From contig CALVSR010000007.1 of the NCBI GenBank assembly GCA_944359075.1, positions 1 through 37,827 of the forward strand: 37,827 bases of DNA, given 5' to 3'. The notes beneath the pieces were generated by a model. It was not told where the DNA came from, ran no database searches, and saw only the letters and a program-made list of their open reading frames with translations. Positions within the stretch are counted from its first letter, which is position 1; each line of letters starts with the position of its first letter. This DNA comes from an uncultured Bacilli bacterium. Its GTDB lineage: Bacteria > Bacillota_I > Bacilli_A > RF39 > UBA660. The position numbers and the translations under genes were made by a program. Shown here in pieces: positions 27,143 to 35,199 of the stretch.

Positions 27143-28087
27143 ATGAAAAAAATTTCAATTGTTGTTCCTTGTTATAATGAAGAAGAATCGTTGCCTTTGT
27201 TTTATGATGAGGTAAATAAAATAACAGAACAAATGAAGAAAAAGTGTGAATTTGAATTTGTTTTCGTAAATGATGGATCAAAAGACCACACTTTAGAAGA
27301 ACTAAGAAAGCTTGCTAAGAAAGATAAAAGAGTACGATATATATCTTTTTCTAGAAATTTTGGAAAAGAAGCAGGAATGTTAGCTGGACTGGAACATGCA
27401 ACCGGAGATTACATTACAACAATGGATGCTGATTTACAAGATCCACCAGCTTTATTAGAAGAAATGTTTGATACATTAGAAGCTGGAGAATATGATTGTT
27501 GTGCTACAAAAAGTACCAATCGTAAAGGTTATTCATTTTTAAGAAAAACCTTTACAAAATGGTTTTACAGTATTATAGGTAAAATTTCTAAAATTGAGAT
27601 GGTACCAGGCGCTAGAGATTTTAGATTAATGACAAGACAAATGGTTGATGCGATTATTTCGATGAGAGAGTATAATCGTTATTCAAAAGGTTTATTCAGC
27701 TTTGTAGGATTTCAAACCAAATGGATTGATTTTGAAATTGAAGATAGACAAGCAGGAGTATCCAAATTTAATTTTTGGAAATTATTTTCTTATGCCATTG
27801 AAGGTATTGTAGCATTTTCTACATCACCACTTGTATTTGCTGCTTTAGTTGGTATTATTTTTTGTATCATTGCTTTCATTATGATTATTTTCATCATTAT
27901 CAAGACACTAGTTTGGGGAGACCCAGTTGGTGGATGGCCTAGTATGGTATGTATTATGTTTTTAGTAGGTGGAATTCAATTGTTCTGTACAGGAATTATA
28001 GGAGAGTATCTAGCAAAAACATACTTGGAAACTAAGCATAGACCAATTTATATTATAAAGGAAACTGAGAAAGACATTAGAAAGTAG
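27143..28087 (+). CDS. GtrB-like polyprenyl-phosphate glycosyltransferase
   Basis: This GT2 enzyme of 314 residues has VPCYNEEESLPLFYDE, VNDGSKDHTL, MDADLQDPP and RDFRLMTRQ, and two C-terminal helices (about 228-255 and 265-290). This is the standard architecture of bacterial GtrB, which charges undecaprenyl phosphate with glucose or a similar sugar. It follows the GtrA-containing fusion by 37 bp, so the pair can form and flip the lipid-linked sugar. A similar but not identical enzyme is at 18884. AAGGTG lies before the ATG. Confidence 0.87.
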   Translation: MKKISIVVPCYNEEESLPLFYDEVNKITEQMKKKCEFEFVFVNDGSKDHTLEELRKLAKKDKRVRYISFSRNFGKEAGMLAGLEHATGDYITTMDADLQDPPALLEEMFDTLEAGEYDCCATKSTNRKGYSFLRKTFTKWFYSIIGKISKIEMVPGARDFRLMTRQMVDAIISMREYNRYSKGLFSFVGFQTKWIDFEIEDRQAGVSKFNFWKLFSYAIEGIVAFSTSPLVFAALVGIIFCIIAFIMIIFIIIKTLVWGDPVGGWPSMVCIMFLVGGIQLFCTGIIGEYLAKTYLETKHRPIYIIKETEKDIRK

Positions 28088-28106
28088 TAGCCCAACTACT
28101 TTTTTT
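28081..28106 (+). terminator. Intrinsic terminator overlapping the stop codon
   Basis: AAAGTAGT (28081-28088) pairs with ACTACTTT (28095-28102) around a 6-nt loop, and the T tract reaches 28106. The TAG stop at 28085-28087 is within the left arm. Confidence 0.8.
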
Positions 28107-28170
28107 GATATCTAAATGTGTAAAGTAAGCGAAAAATAATGTCAAAAAAGAAGGGAATTATGTTATTCTA

Positions 28171-28176
28171 TATACT
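28171..28176 (+). promoter_or_regulatory. Possible -10 box of the NUDIX gene
   Basis: TATACT lies 12 bp before the ATG at 28188. I see no convincing -35 box at the right spacing, so the call is tentative. Confidence 0.3.
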
Positions 28177-28187
28177 AGGTGATAATC

Positions 28188-28748
28188 ATGAGTGATATTA
28201 TGACAGAATTATTAGATGTATTAGATGAAAATGGAAATAAAACAGGTCAAGTAGAAACAAAGGAAGAAATCTATAAAAAGGGATTATGGCACCGTTCTGT
28301 CCATATTTGGATTATGAACGATAATCAGGAATTATTAGTTCAAAAAAGGAATCCTTTTAAAAAAACATTTCCCAATCTATGGGCTATTTCCTCAGCTGGC
28401 CATGTAATGGCAGGAGAGAGTAGTATGGAATCGGGATTACGAGAATTAAAAGAAGAATTAGATATTGATGCGAAAGAAGAAGAATTAGAATTCTTATTTA
28501 CAATCAAAAGAGTTCAGCCATATCATGATTCTTATATTCGTGTTTTTGATGATGTCTATCTACTTCATAAAAATATAGATGTAGAAAAAACAAAACTTCA
28601 AGTAGAAGAGTTAACAGATATTAAATATGTATATTATGAATATTTAGAAAATATCTTCAAAGAAGGGGATAAAGACTATGTACCATACACAGAGGAACAT
28701 CAAAAACTATTCTCACTTCTAGAAGATAGGAATTTAGAAATTATATAA
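28188..28748 (+). CDS. NUDIX hydrolase
   Basis: The protein has about 186 residues with a NUDIX box running from GHVMAGE to REL.EEL, but with Asp where the last Gly usually stands (EELDI). The LLDVLDENGNKTGQ start, GLWHRSVHIWI and KRNPFKKTFPNLWAISSAGHV resemble the subgroup annotated as isopentenyl-diphosphate isomerase-like, whose members often hydrolyse other nucleoside or isoprenoid diphosphates. ATG 28188 is preferred, with AGGTGA five bases upstream. It appears to be a single-gene unit. Substrate not predictable. Confidence 0.85.
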   Translation: MSDIMTELLDVLDENGNKTGQVETKEEIYKKGLWHRSVHIWIMNDNQELLVQKRNPFKKTFPNLWAISSAGHVMAGESSMESGLRELKEELDIDAKEEELEFLFTIKRVQPYHDSYIRVFDDVYLLHKNIDVEKTKLQVEELTDIKYVYYEYLENIFKEGDKDYVPYTEEHQKLFSLLEDRNLEII

Positions 28749-28749
28749 C

Positions 28750-28790
28750 GAAAGCAGTATTATCGTTTTATAGCGTTTTACGGCTTTTTA
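28750..28790 (+). terminator. Weak terminator-like hairpin after the NUDIX gene
   Basis: AAAGC-GTA (from 28751) can pair with TAC-GGCTTT (about 28778-28787) with one mismatch and a long loop, followed by TTTATTTT. Weak, but the position fits. Confidence 0.35.
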
Positions 28791-28791
28791 T

Positions 28792-28820
28792 TTTACATTT
28801 AAGTCGAATGTTGTTATAAT
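28792..28820 (+). promoter_or_regulatory. Promoter of the esterase-acyltransferase-kinase operon
   Basis: TTTACA (28792-28797) and TATAAT (28815-28820) are spaced 17 bp apart, 35 bp before the ATG at 28856. Confidence 0.8.
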
Positions 28821-28855
28821 TTGTAATAGAGTAAATTAATTCAGGGGGAGTACTA

Positions 28856-29758
28856 ATGAAGAAGTATTATGATAAGGTATCTTTGTGGAGTAGAATATTA
28901 AATTTTTCCTTTAAATTTACAAGGGCTAAGAAAAATTCTGATACTGTAGAAAATGCTAAAAAATATATAGAAAAATTATCAAAAACAAGCAAGAATAAAG
29001 ATTTACCAAAAAAATTAGGATTAGTAAAAGAAAACATCAATAATATGGATGTATATTGCTATCGTGGTAATGTGGAAGATAATCGAAAAAAAATACTATA
29101 TATTCATGGCGGTTCGTATATTGAAGAAGCATCTTACTTTCAATTAAGTTTTGCAATGAAAATTGCCAAAAAAACTAATTCTACATTGATATTTCCCGTA
29201 TATCCACTTGCCCCTAAAGGTACTTATAAAATGATGTATCCTTTAATAGAAAGTGTTTATCAAAAAATACTAAAAAGTAATACCGAAATTAATTTTTTAG
29301 GAGATTCAGCTGGTGGTGGGTTTATATTATCTTTCTCTATGTATTTAAGAGATAAGAAAATAAAATTACCTAAAAATATTATTATGTTGTCTCCTTGGTT
29401 AGATGTCTCTTTATCCAATCCTAACACATATGAAGATGCTAAAAATGATTATATGTGTGGAGTAGATGGAACAAGATATTGTGGAAAATTATGGGCTGAT
29501 GATTTAGATATGAAGAATCCATTGATTAGTCCTATGTTTGGAAATGTAAAAAATTTAAGTAAAATGACCATTATTACTGGAGAAAAGGAAATATTAAAAT
29601 CAGATTGCCATAAATTTTCTGATATTCTTACTGCTAACAAAATAGAACATAATTTTATCGAATATAAAGGACAAGGGCATGATTTTGGTGCCTATCCAAC
29701 AAAAGAAGGAAAACTAGTAATAGAAGATATATGTAATATCATTTTAAATAAGAAATAA
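28856..29758 (+). CDS. Alpha/beta hydrolase, hormone-sensitive-lipase-like esterase
   Basis: This cytoplasmic-looking esterase has 300 residues and no signal peptide. It has the oxyanion-hole motif YIHGGSYIE, the nucleophile elbow LGDSAGGGF, a likely acid in TGEKEIL and the catalytic His in GHDFG. The family hydrolyses short acyl esters or deacylates small lipids and sugars. The next two genes, a PlsC-like acyltransferase and a sensor kinase, are 17 and 11 bp apart in the same operon, so a role in lipid acyl turnover is plausible but unproven. GGGGGAG lies upstream of the ATG. Confidence 0.83.
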   Translation: MKKYYDKVSLWSRILNFSFKFTRAKKNSDTVENAKKYIEKLSKTSKNKDLPKKLGLVKENINNMDVYCYRGNVEDNRKKILYIHGGSYIEEASYFQLSFAMKIAKKTNSTLIFPVYPLAPKGTYKMMYPLIESVYQKILKSNTEINFLGDSAGGGFILSFSMYLRDKKIKLPKNIIMLSPWLDVSLSNPNTYEDAKNDYMCGVDGTRYCGKLWADDLDMKNPLISPMFGNVKNLSKMTIITGEKEILKSDCHKFSDILTANKIEHNFIEYKGQGHDFGAYPTKEGKLVIEDICNIILNKK

Positions 29759-29775
29759 AAAAGGAAGTGAATTTT

Positions 29776-31263
29776 ATGAGAAATATTTTGGGAACCCAAT
29801 CGTATATGGATACTCTATTACCTAATGAAATAGAAATAGAGATTTATGAAAAAGAAGAAGAAAAAAAATTAAACAAAGATGATTTAGAAGAATACTATTA
29901 CAATTTAGAGGAGTATTGTAAATTATACCAAATTACAGAAAAATGGCATAAATACAAGACTAAAGTACAAATAAATCCGATAAGAATTTTACCAAAAAAT
30001 GAAAAAAGGGAAATTCCTACCGAACAATTAGAAAAGTATTTTCGACAATTAAAAGAATACTATCAAGCAACGAAAAGTCAGGAAAAAAATCGAAAAATTA
30101 TAAGATTATCAAATAAATTAGAAGAAAATTTGACAGATGATGAATATGCTATTTATTTAAAACAACTTAGAATACATGATGATTCTTCAAAAGTAAGTAA
30201 TTTAAGCTTAAAAGAAAGAAAAAGAATCGCACCATTTTTAAGAATCTTAATGAAAGGAAGTAGAATTGCATCAAGAATTAAAATCTATAAATTAAATCAA
30301 AAAGTGCCAAAGATCCCTAATGATAGACCAATTATATTTGTCTTAACACATGTGGGAAAGGATGATCAAATTGTATTTAGCGACATAATAAAAGAACATT
30401 ACACAATTTTATCCGGTGATTATGAAAGCCTACATAATAAAATAGAAGGTAATATATGTAAAATAAATGGTATTAAATTCTTCGATATGCGCTCTCAGAA
30501 AGAACGAAATGAAATTGGAAAAAAAGTTGAAGAAACCTTAAAAGAAGGAGATAATATTCTTTGTAGCATGGAGGCTGCATGGAATTTATATCCTAATGTA
30601 CCAGTTACCGAGTTATTTAAAGGAATGATTCATTCTGCAATTAATGCTAACGCTGTTATCGTACCTGTAGGAATTGAGAGATTTAGTAAAACCCGATATG
30701 GAATCAATGTTGGAGAAGAAGTGTTTGACCCATTGACATATGTAGAAAAATTTCAGACAGAGGAAGAAATGGTAAATGTTGCCAAAGATGACTTAAGACA
30801 AATATTAGCCAACCTTAAAATGAAATTATATTTCCATAAAAAAATAGCTAAAAAGATTAAAGCAACAAGAGAATCAATTGGTGACTATGAAGAATATAAT
30901 AAAAAATTTAAAGAAGACATCTTAACTGGATGGACTTTTACAGAAGAGGCAATCAAAGAAAAACGTTATCATAGCAAAGAAGAACCTATAAATGCTTTTA
31001 GCTATCTTATAACAAAATATAGTAATTTAACTCCATTATATGAATCAATAAAAGATGATACAATTCCAGTAGAGATAAAAGAAAAAATAATCAAGAAATT
31101 CAAAAAATTATTAGTAGAATTATCAAACGATATTAGCAATCCAATATATCCCAATGATATCCATAATGAATTACAAAAACAATTTGAAGATATATTACTT
31201 ATAATAAATAATGATATAGATGTCAGCAATAAAGTGGATGTAAAACAAAACAGGAAAAAATAG
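29776..31263 (+). CDS. PlsC-like acyltransferase with N-terminal helical repeats
   Basis: The central part (about 165-340) matches lysophospholipid acyltransferases: the HX4D motif is THVGKDD (His192, Asp197), then FFDMRSQKERN, the EGDNILCSMEAAWN segment in the place of the usual FPEGT motif, and VIVPVGIERF. About 150 residues precede it and contain three degenerate ~40-residue charged helical repeats built on LEEYYYNLEEYCKLY / LEKYFRQLKEYYQA / YAIYLKQLRI. No clear membrane helix is visible. ATG 29776 follows AAGGAAGTGA; the GTG at 29767 is less likely. Its substrate may be a lipid or a surface-glycan acyl group. Confidence 0.7.
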   Translation: MRNILGTQSYMDTLLPNEIEIEIYEKEEEKKLNKDDLEEYYYNLEEYCKLYQITEKWHKYKTKVQINPIRILPKNEKREIPTEQLEKYFRQLKEYYQATKSQEKNRKIIRLSNKLEENLTDDEYAIYLKQLRIHDDSSKVSNLSLKERKRIAPFLRILMKGSRIASRIKIYKLNQKVPKIPNDRPIIFVLTHVGKDDQIVFSDIIKEHYTILSGDYESLHNKIEGNICKINGIKFFDMRSQKERNEIGKKVEETLKEGDNILCSMEAAWNLYPNVPVTELFKGMIHSAINANAVIVPVGIERFSKTRYGINVGEEVFDPLTYVEKFQTEEEMVNVAKDDLRQILANLKMKLYFHKKIAKKIKATRESIGDYEEYNKKFKEDILTGWTFTEEAIKEKRYHSKEEPINAFSYLITKYSNLTPLYESIKDDTIPVEIKEKIIKKFKKLLVELSNDISNPIYPNDIHNELQKQFEDILLIINNDIDVSNKVDVKQNRKK

Positions 31264-31274
31264 AAGGTGGTAAT

Positions 31275-33599
31275 ATGGAAAATTTATCATATCCATTATG
31301 CGGACTTTTAGTAGCAATACTAATATATGTAATCTATTTTTCTAAAAAAAGGTTAGATAGTTTTGAGACTAAAATATACGGAAATTTAATTACATTTTGT
31401 TTGATTCAAGCAATAATAGAAGTAGTGGGGGTAATTATATTCAATTCATTTGGAACCTTAGCCATTATGTATTGGATGGTCAAAATCGATTATGTTTTCA
31501 TTTTACTATGGGGATGGAGCTTATTTAGATATATATTATACATCGCACCATTAAAAGATAAAATGCGTACTATTTTAGATAAAATGATAGCATTTATAGT
31601 ATTTTTGTTTTGCCCTATTATTTTATTCTCAAAAGTTTCTATTATAAACTCTAATAATGTATTAGACAGTTATGGAGATTCTACCAATTTTTTATATGTG
31701 ATATGTTTTATCCTAATTATTTTAATAGTAAGTTTAGTCATTGCTACTATCATTAAAGATGACAAACATTTTAAAAATAAAAAACTAATTCCATTGTACA
31801 GTTTGGTATTGCTAGTAATAGGAGCAATGATGATTAGATTGTACTATTCACAGATTGTTATACAAGCATTTATCCTAGCATTTGTAGATTTAATTATGTA
31901 TCATACTATTGAAAATCCAGATATGAAAATGATAGAACAGTTAAATATAGCGAAAGAACAGGCAGAAAAAGCCAACCATGCTAAAACCGATTTCTTATCT
32001 AGTATGAGTCATGAAATTAGAACCCCTCTAAATGCCATTAGTGGATTTAGTCAGTGTATCGAAACAGCAGAAACATTAGAAGAAGCCAAAGAAAATGCTA
32101 AAGATATAATTTCTGCAAGTGAAGCATTATTAGAAATTGTGAATGGAATTTTAGATATTTCTAAAATAGAAGCAGGAAAATTAGAAATTACGAATTCTGA
32201 CTATAATGCGAAAGAATTATTTGAAACAACAGCTAGATTAATTATGCCAAGAATAGAAGAAAAAGGACTAGATTTTAGAATTCATATTTCCGAAGATCTA
32301 CCAGAGGTTCTATATGGAGATCATACCAACCTAAGAAAAGCAGTAACCAATATCTTAACCAATGCTGCTAAATATACGGAAAAAGGATATGTTGATTATA
32401 CAGTAAATTGTGTTAGAAACGGAGATGTTTGTCGACTAATTATTTCGGTAGAGGATACAGGACGCGGAATTAAGAAGGAAAACATAGACAAGTTATTTAC
32501 AAAATTTCAAAGATTAGATGAAGATAAAAATACTACGATTGAAGGTACAGGATTAGGACTTGCGATTACCAAACAAATTTTAATGTTAATGGGAGGTAAT
32601 ATTGTAGTCCAAAGTGTTTATGGGAGTGGTTCTAAATTTACCATAGTAGTAGATCAAAAAATAAAAGAAAAATCACAAAACACAACAGTAGTATATAATC
32701 CTCAAACAGCTAATAGCGTAGTGGATTTATCCAACAAAACTATTTTAATAGTTGATGATAATAAGTTAAATTTAAAAGTAGGAGTAAAAATTATCAATTC
32801 TATTTATAAGACTATTATCGAAACAGCAGAAAGTGGTTTTGAGTGTCTAGAAAAAGTAAAAGTTAAAAACTATGATTTAATCTTAATGGATGATATGATG
32901 CCAAAAATGAGTGGAGTAGAAACCCTAAAAGAATTAAAAAAAATCGATGGATTTCATACGCCTGTGGTAGCCTTAACCGCTAATGCAATAGCAGGGATGA
33001 GAGAAAAATATTTACAAAATGGTTTTGTTGAATACTTAGCCAAACCGATTGAGAAAGAAGAATTAAAAAGAGTGGTCAACTTGCTATTTAAAAATAATGA
33101 TTCAAGAAATACAACTAATCCTGCAAAAGAAAGAATTGAATTCGAAGAATTACCAAAAGAGTTTTATGAAATAGGAAATCAAAAAGATGTTCAAGCAATG
33201 ATAACCCCAACGGAAACAGATATTAGAAACACAAATGCAGATATAGAGTTTTTAAAGAAGAATGGAATTGATGTAGATAGTGGAATTAGCTTGTTAGGAG
33301 ATATTGATGCATATCAAGAGACCTTACAAGATTTCTATCATAATTTGGAAGAGAGAATCAAGAAAATAACTACATTAAAAGAAAATCAAGATATGGTTAA
33401 TTATGCTGTTGAAGTTCATGCTTTAAAAAGTGACTCTAAATACTTAGGGTTCACCAAGTTAGCAAACTGTGCATTAGAACATGAATTAAAAAGTAAAGAA
33501 AATGATATTCAATTTGTACAAGAACATTATCCAGAACTATTAAATGAGGTAGAAAGAATTAAACAAATAATAAGTGAATATATAAAAAAGTATTTATAA
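31275..33599 (+). CDS. Hybrid sensor histidine kinase with receiver and Hpt domains
   Basis: The first ~210 residues form six or seven membrane helices without a large external domain, so the signal is probably sensed in the membrane. Then come a HisKA domain with His246 (SSMSHEIRTPLNAISG), a HATPase (NAAKYTEKG, DTGRGI, GTGLGLAI), a receiver with Asp539 (LMDDMMPKMSG) and the conserved Lys590, and a C-terminal Hpt with His715 (VHALKSDSKYLGF). One protein therefore holds the whole relay up to the final response regulator, and no DNA-binding regulator is encoded nearby. It is the last gene of the operon with the esterase and the PlsC-like enzyme. Confidence 0.9.
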   Translation: MENLSYPLCGLLVAILIYVIYFSKKRLDSFETKIYGNLITFCLIQAIIEVVGVIIFNSFGTLAIMYWMVKIDYVFILLWGWSLFRYILYIAPLKDKMRTILDKMIAFIVFLFCPIILFSKVSIINSNNVLDSYGDSTNFLYVICFILIILIVSLVIATIIKDDKHFKNKKLIPLYSLVLLVIGAMMIRLYYSQIVIQAFILAFVDLIMYHTIENPDMKMIEQLNIAKEQAEKANHAKTDFLSSMSHEIRTPLNAISGFSQCIETAETLEEAKENAKDIISASEALLEIVNGILDISKIEAGKLEITNSDYNAKELFETTARLIMPRIEEKGLDFRIHISEDLPEVLYGDHTNLRKAVTNILTNAAKYTEKGYVDYTVNCVRNGDVCRLIISVEDTGRGIKKENIDKLFTKFQRLDEDKNTTIEGTGLGLAITKQILMLMGGNIVVQSVYGSGSKFTIVVDQKIKEKSQNTTVVYNPQTANSVVDLSNKTILIVDDNKLNLKVGVKIINSIYKTIIETAESGFECLEKVKVKNYDLILMDDMMPKMSGVETLKELKKIDGFHTPVVALTANAIAGMREKYLQNGFVEYLAKPIEKEELKRVVNLLFKNNDSRNTTNPAKERIEFEELPKEFYEIGNQKDVQAMITPTETDIRNTNADIEFLKKNGIDVDSGISLLGDIDAYQETLQDFYHNLEERIKKITTLKENQDMVNYAVEVHALKSDSKYLGFTKLANCALEHELKSKENDIQFVQEHYPELLNEVERIKQIISEYIKKYL

Positions 33600-33601
33600 T
33601 A

Positions 33602-33648
33602 AAAAAGGTCAATTTATCACAAAAAGTAGAAAAATATTGACTTTTTTT
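33602..33648 (+). terminator. Intrinsic terminator after the kinase gene
   Basis: AAAAAGGTCAAT (about 33602-33613) pairs with ATTGACTTTTT (about 33636-33646) with one bulged G and a long loop, ending in a T tract. The right arm also holds the -35 box of the next promoter. Confidence 0.65.
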
Positions 33649-33664
33649 AATTTTATGTTATAAT
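33637..33664 (+). promoter_or_regulatory. Extended -10 promoter of the YfiH-like gene
   Basis: TTGACT (33637-33642) and TATAAT (33659-33664) are 16 bp apart, with TGT directly before the -10, giving an extended -10 element. The -35 box lies inside the upstream terminator arm. Confidence 0.8.
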
Positions 33665-33693
33665 ACAAGCCATATTGAAAGAGGGGATTTAAA

Positions 33694-34533
33694 ATGAAAG
33701 AAATTAAAAATTTCGTAGTGTTTAATTCACAAGTAAAACATGGACAAATGAATGCAGCTAAACAGTTTTATCCAGGTTTAGAAGATAATGCAGCTGAAAG
33801 GTCAAAATTAATGAGGGAACATAAACAAGCAATTGCTAATGAAGTCGGATTCAATATTAACAATATCTTTATGTCTTTACAAGCAAATGAAAAACATCCA
33901 TATGTTCCAGGAACATCTTATACAGTTACTCCAGAAGATGTAGCAGAATATGAAGATCTTTATAATTATGATGTTTGGTCAGACACTATTAAATTAACTA
34001 GAAAAACACCAAGAACTGTAATTGGATTTAATATTTCAGATGGAGCTAATGTAATTGCTATGAATACAAATACCTTAGAAGCCACTTCTACTTTCTGTAG
34101 TGGTGCGCATATTAATAAAGGAGTTCCATTTACTATTGCATCAACTTTAGGTGGAAATCCTGAAGATATCATGGTAGATGTATCACCTTTTACCTACTAT
34201 TTTCCATTTGTAGGAAATGATACCATGAAAGAACCAAATTGGATAAGTAATAAACAGATTTGGTCAGATTGTTTAACTGAGAAAGATGGAATTTTATATA
34301 TCGATCAGAAAAAGGCTTTATTAAGACAATTAGAAGCTTCTGGAATTAAATCAGAAAATATTTATGTAAGAGAGAATTCTTTACAAAATTCAAATTATTA
34401 TTCTTCTCAAAGAGCAAGATTATCGGATGATAAGAGCCAAGATGGAAGATTCATGCATGGTGTTATGTTCGAATTAGAAGGACAGGAAAGAGAATACGAT
34501 CAAACATATATTAAAAAATATCCAGTAAAATAG
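33694..34533 (+). CDS. Divergent YfiH/laccase-domain-like protein
   Basis: The protein has 279 residues and is not secreted. The order of features recalls the YfiH/YlmD (DUF152) fold: a QANEKHPYV.G segment early, CSGAHINKGVPFTIASTLGG where YfiH has its HAGWRG loop, EDIMVDVSPFTYYFPFVG for the GPxIG segment, and a C-terminal NYYSSQRARLSDDKSQDGRFMHG like FFSYRRD...TGRM. The metal-binding His and Cys of active YfiH enzymes do not appear at the usual places, so it may have another substrate or none. GAGGGGAT lies upstream. It has its own strong promoter and directly precedes the structured RNA. Homology is by eye and moderate. Confidence 0.45.
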   Translation: MKEIKNFVVFNSQVKHGQMNAAKQFYPGLEDNAAERSKLMREHKQAIANEVGFNINNIFMSLQANEKHPYVPGTSYTVTPEDVAEYEDLYNYDVWSDTIKLTRKTPRTVIGFNISDGANVIAMNTNTLEATSTFCSGAHINKGVPFTIASTLGGNPEDIMVDVSPFTYYFPFVGNDTMKEPNWISNKQIWSDCLTEKDGILYIDQKKALLRQLEASGIKSENIYVRENSLQNSNYYSSQRARLSDDKSQDGRFMHGVMFELEGQEREYDQTYIKKYPVK

Positions 34534-34558
34534 TAAAAAAGCAAATATTGAAATTAGA

Positions 34559-34586
34559 TTTTGAATATCTTATTTTGAATATCTTA
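34559..34586. repeat. Perfect 14-bp tandem duplication at the structured-RNA promoter
   Basis: TTTTGAATATCTTA occurs twice head to tail at 34559-34572 and 34573-34586. The first copy supplies the -35 region and the second leads into the -10 box of the RNA promoter. Confidence 0.85.
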
Positions 34587-34590
34587 TAAT
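34561..34590 (+). promoter_or_regulatory. Promoter of the OLE-like RNA
   Basis: TTGAAT (34561-34566) and TATAAT (34585-34590) are separated by 18 bp. The predicted start, at about 34597, coincides with the first bases of the RNA's closing stem, which supports it. Confidence 0.7.
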
Positions 34591-34596
34591 ATAATA

Positions 34597-35175
34597 AGAA
34601 ATGGTGCATTATTCTAGTCGCAATCAGTTGTTACAAAGACGAGCCTAAAAATTCGTTAAAGAGCACATCTGTGAAGCATCTGGTGCCTGCTTAGTACGCC
34701 CAGTATTGGGTGGGTGCTGGATGAAAGAGTCTATGGGCGCTCATAATGGCATATGACAAACGACCCATCTTCTCGTGGAGACCTAATCTTGTGGAATTAC
34801 AAGTTCTACGACTTAGGATAAAACCTATCATGTGGAGAAATCTACGGATAGTGTAGCTTGGCTTGCGTGATATATGGGGATAGAGACAGCTTACGAAAAG
34901 ATGTACAGCTTTTATGTAAGTATTGCTACTTGAAACATATGTTGCAAAAAAGCATAGTAATAACTCGAATGTGTTTGAGGAAAACTCCTAGAATGTACAA
35001 TTAATATAGGATTGCAGTGTATACTAAGTGGTAATCAAGTCATAGAATTGGTGACAATCTATTGCTTTCTTTTAAGGGGAACCGCTTACTGGTAACGGTA
35101 AGTAGAAAGTAGGGAAATCCAACTTGACCTAAGATACAAAGTTTACTATATTAATGACCATTTCTTATTTTTTTT
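34597..35175 (+). ncRNA. ole: OLE RNA (ornate, large, extremophilic), large structured non-coding RNA
   Basis: The 666 bp between two genes has no plausible coding frame and is clearly richer in GC than the genes. Its ends pair perfectly: AATAAGAAATGGT at 34593-34605 with ACCATTTCTTATT at 35157-35169, the right arm running into a T tract. Inside are several stable hairpins: CTTACTG/CGGTAAG with a GTAA tetraloop (35085-35102), enclosed by CTTTC (35075-35079)/GAAAG (35105-35109), and CTTGT/ACAAG and CCTAA/TTAGG in the middle. The length (~580 nt), the closed 5'-3' pairing, the GGGGAACCGCTTAC 3' domain and the membrane protein gene 25 bp downstream fit OLE RNA, which with OapA forms a membrane-bound ribonucleoprotein linked to stress tolerance in Bacillota. 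The identification rests on memory of the family, with no covariance search. Confidence 0.75.
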
Positions 35176-35199
35176 ATGATTTATAGTCGAGGTTAAAAA

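Noticed and set aside
1118-28087. Wzx/Wzy-dependent polysaccharide export
   Set aside because: No 12-14-helix flippase or Wzy-type polymerase is seen; the 15103 product fits a GT-C enzyme better. An ABC exporter pair is present. No initiating phosphoglycosyltransferase is in the window.
34597-35175. RNase P RNA, tmRNA or a group II intron as the identity of the structured RNA
   Set aside because: A GAGGAAAACTCC stretch vaguely recalls RNase P, but the rest of the P4 and specificity regions is absent. There is no tag frame with flanking tRNA-like ends for tmRNA. There is no domain V or reverse transcriptase for a group II intron.
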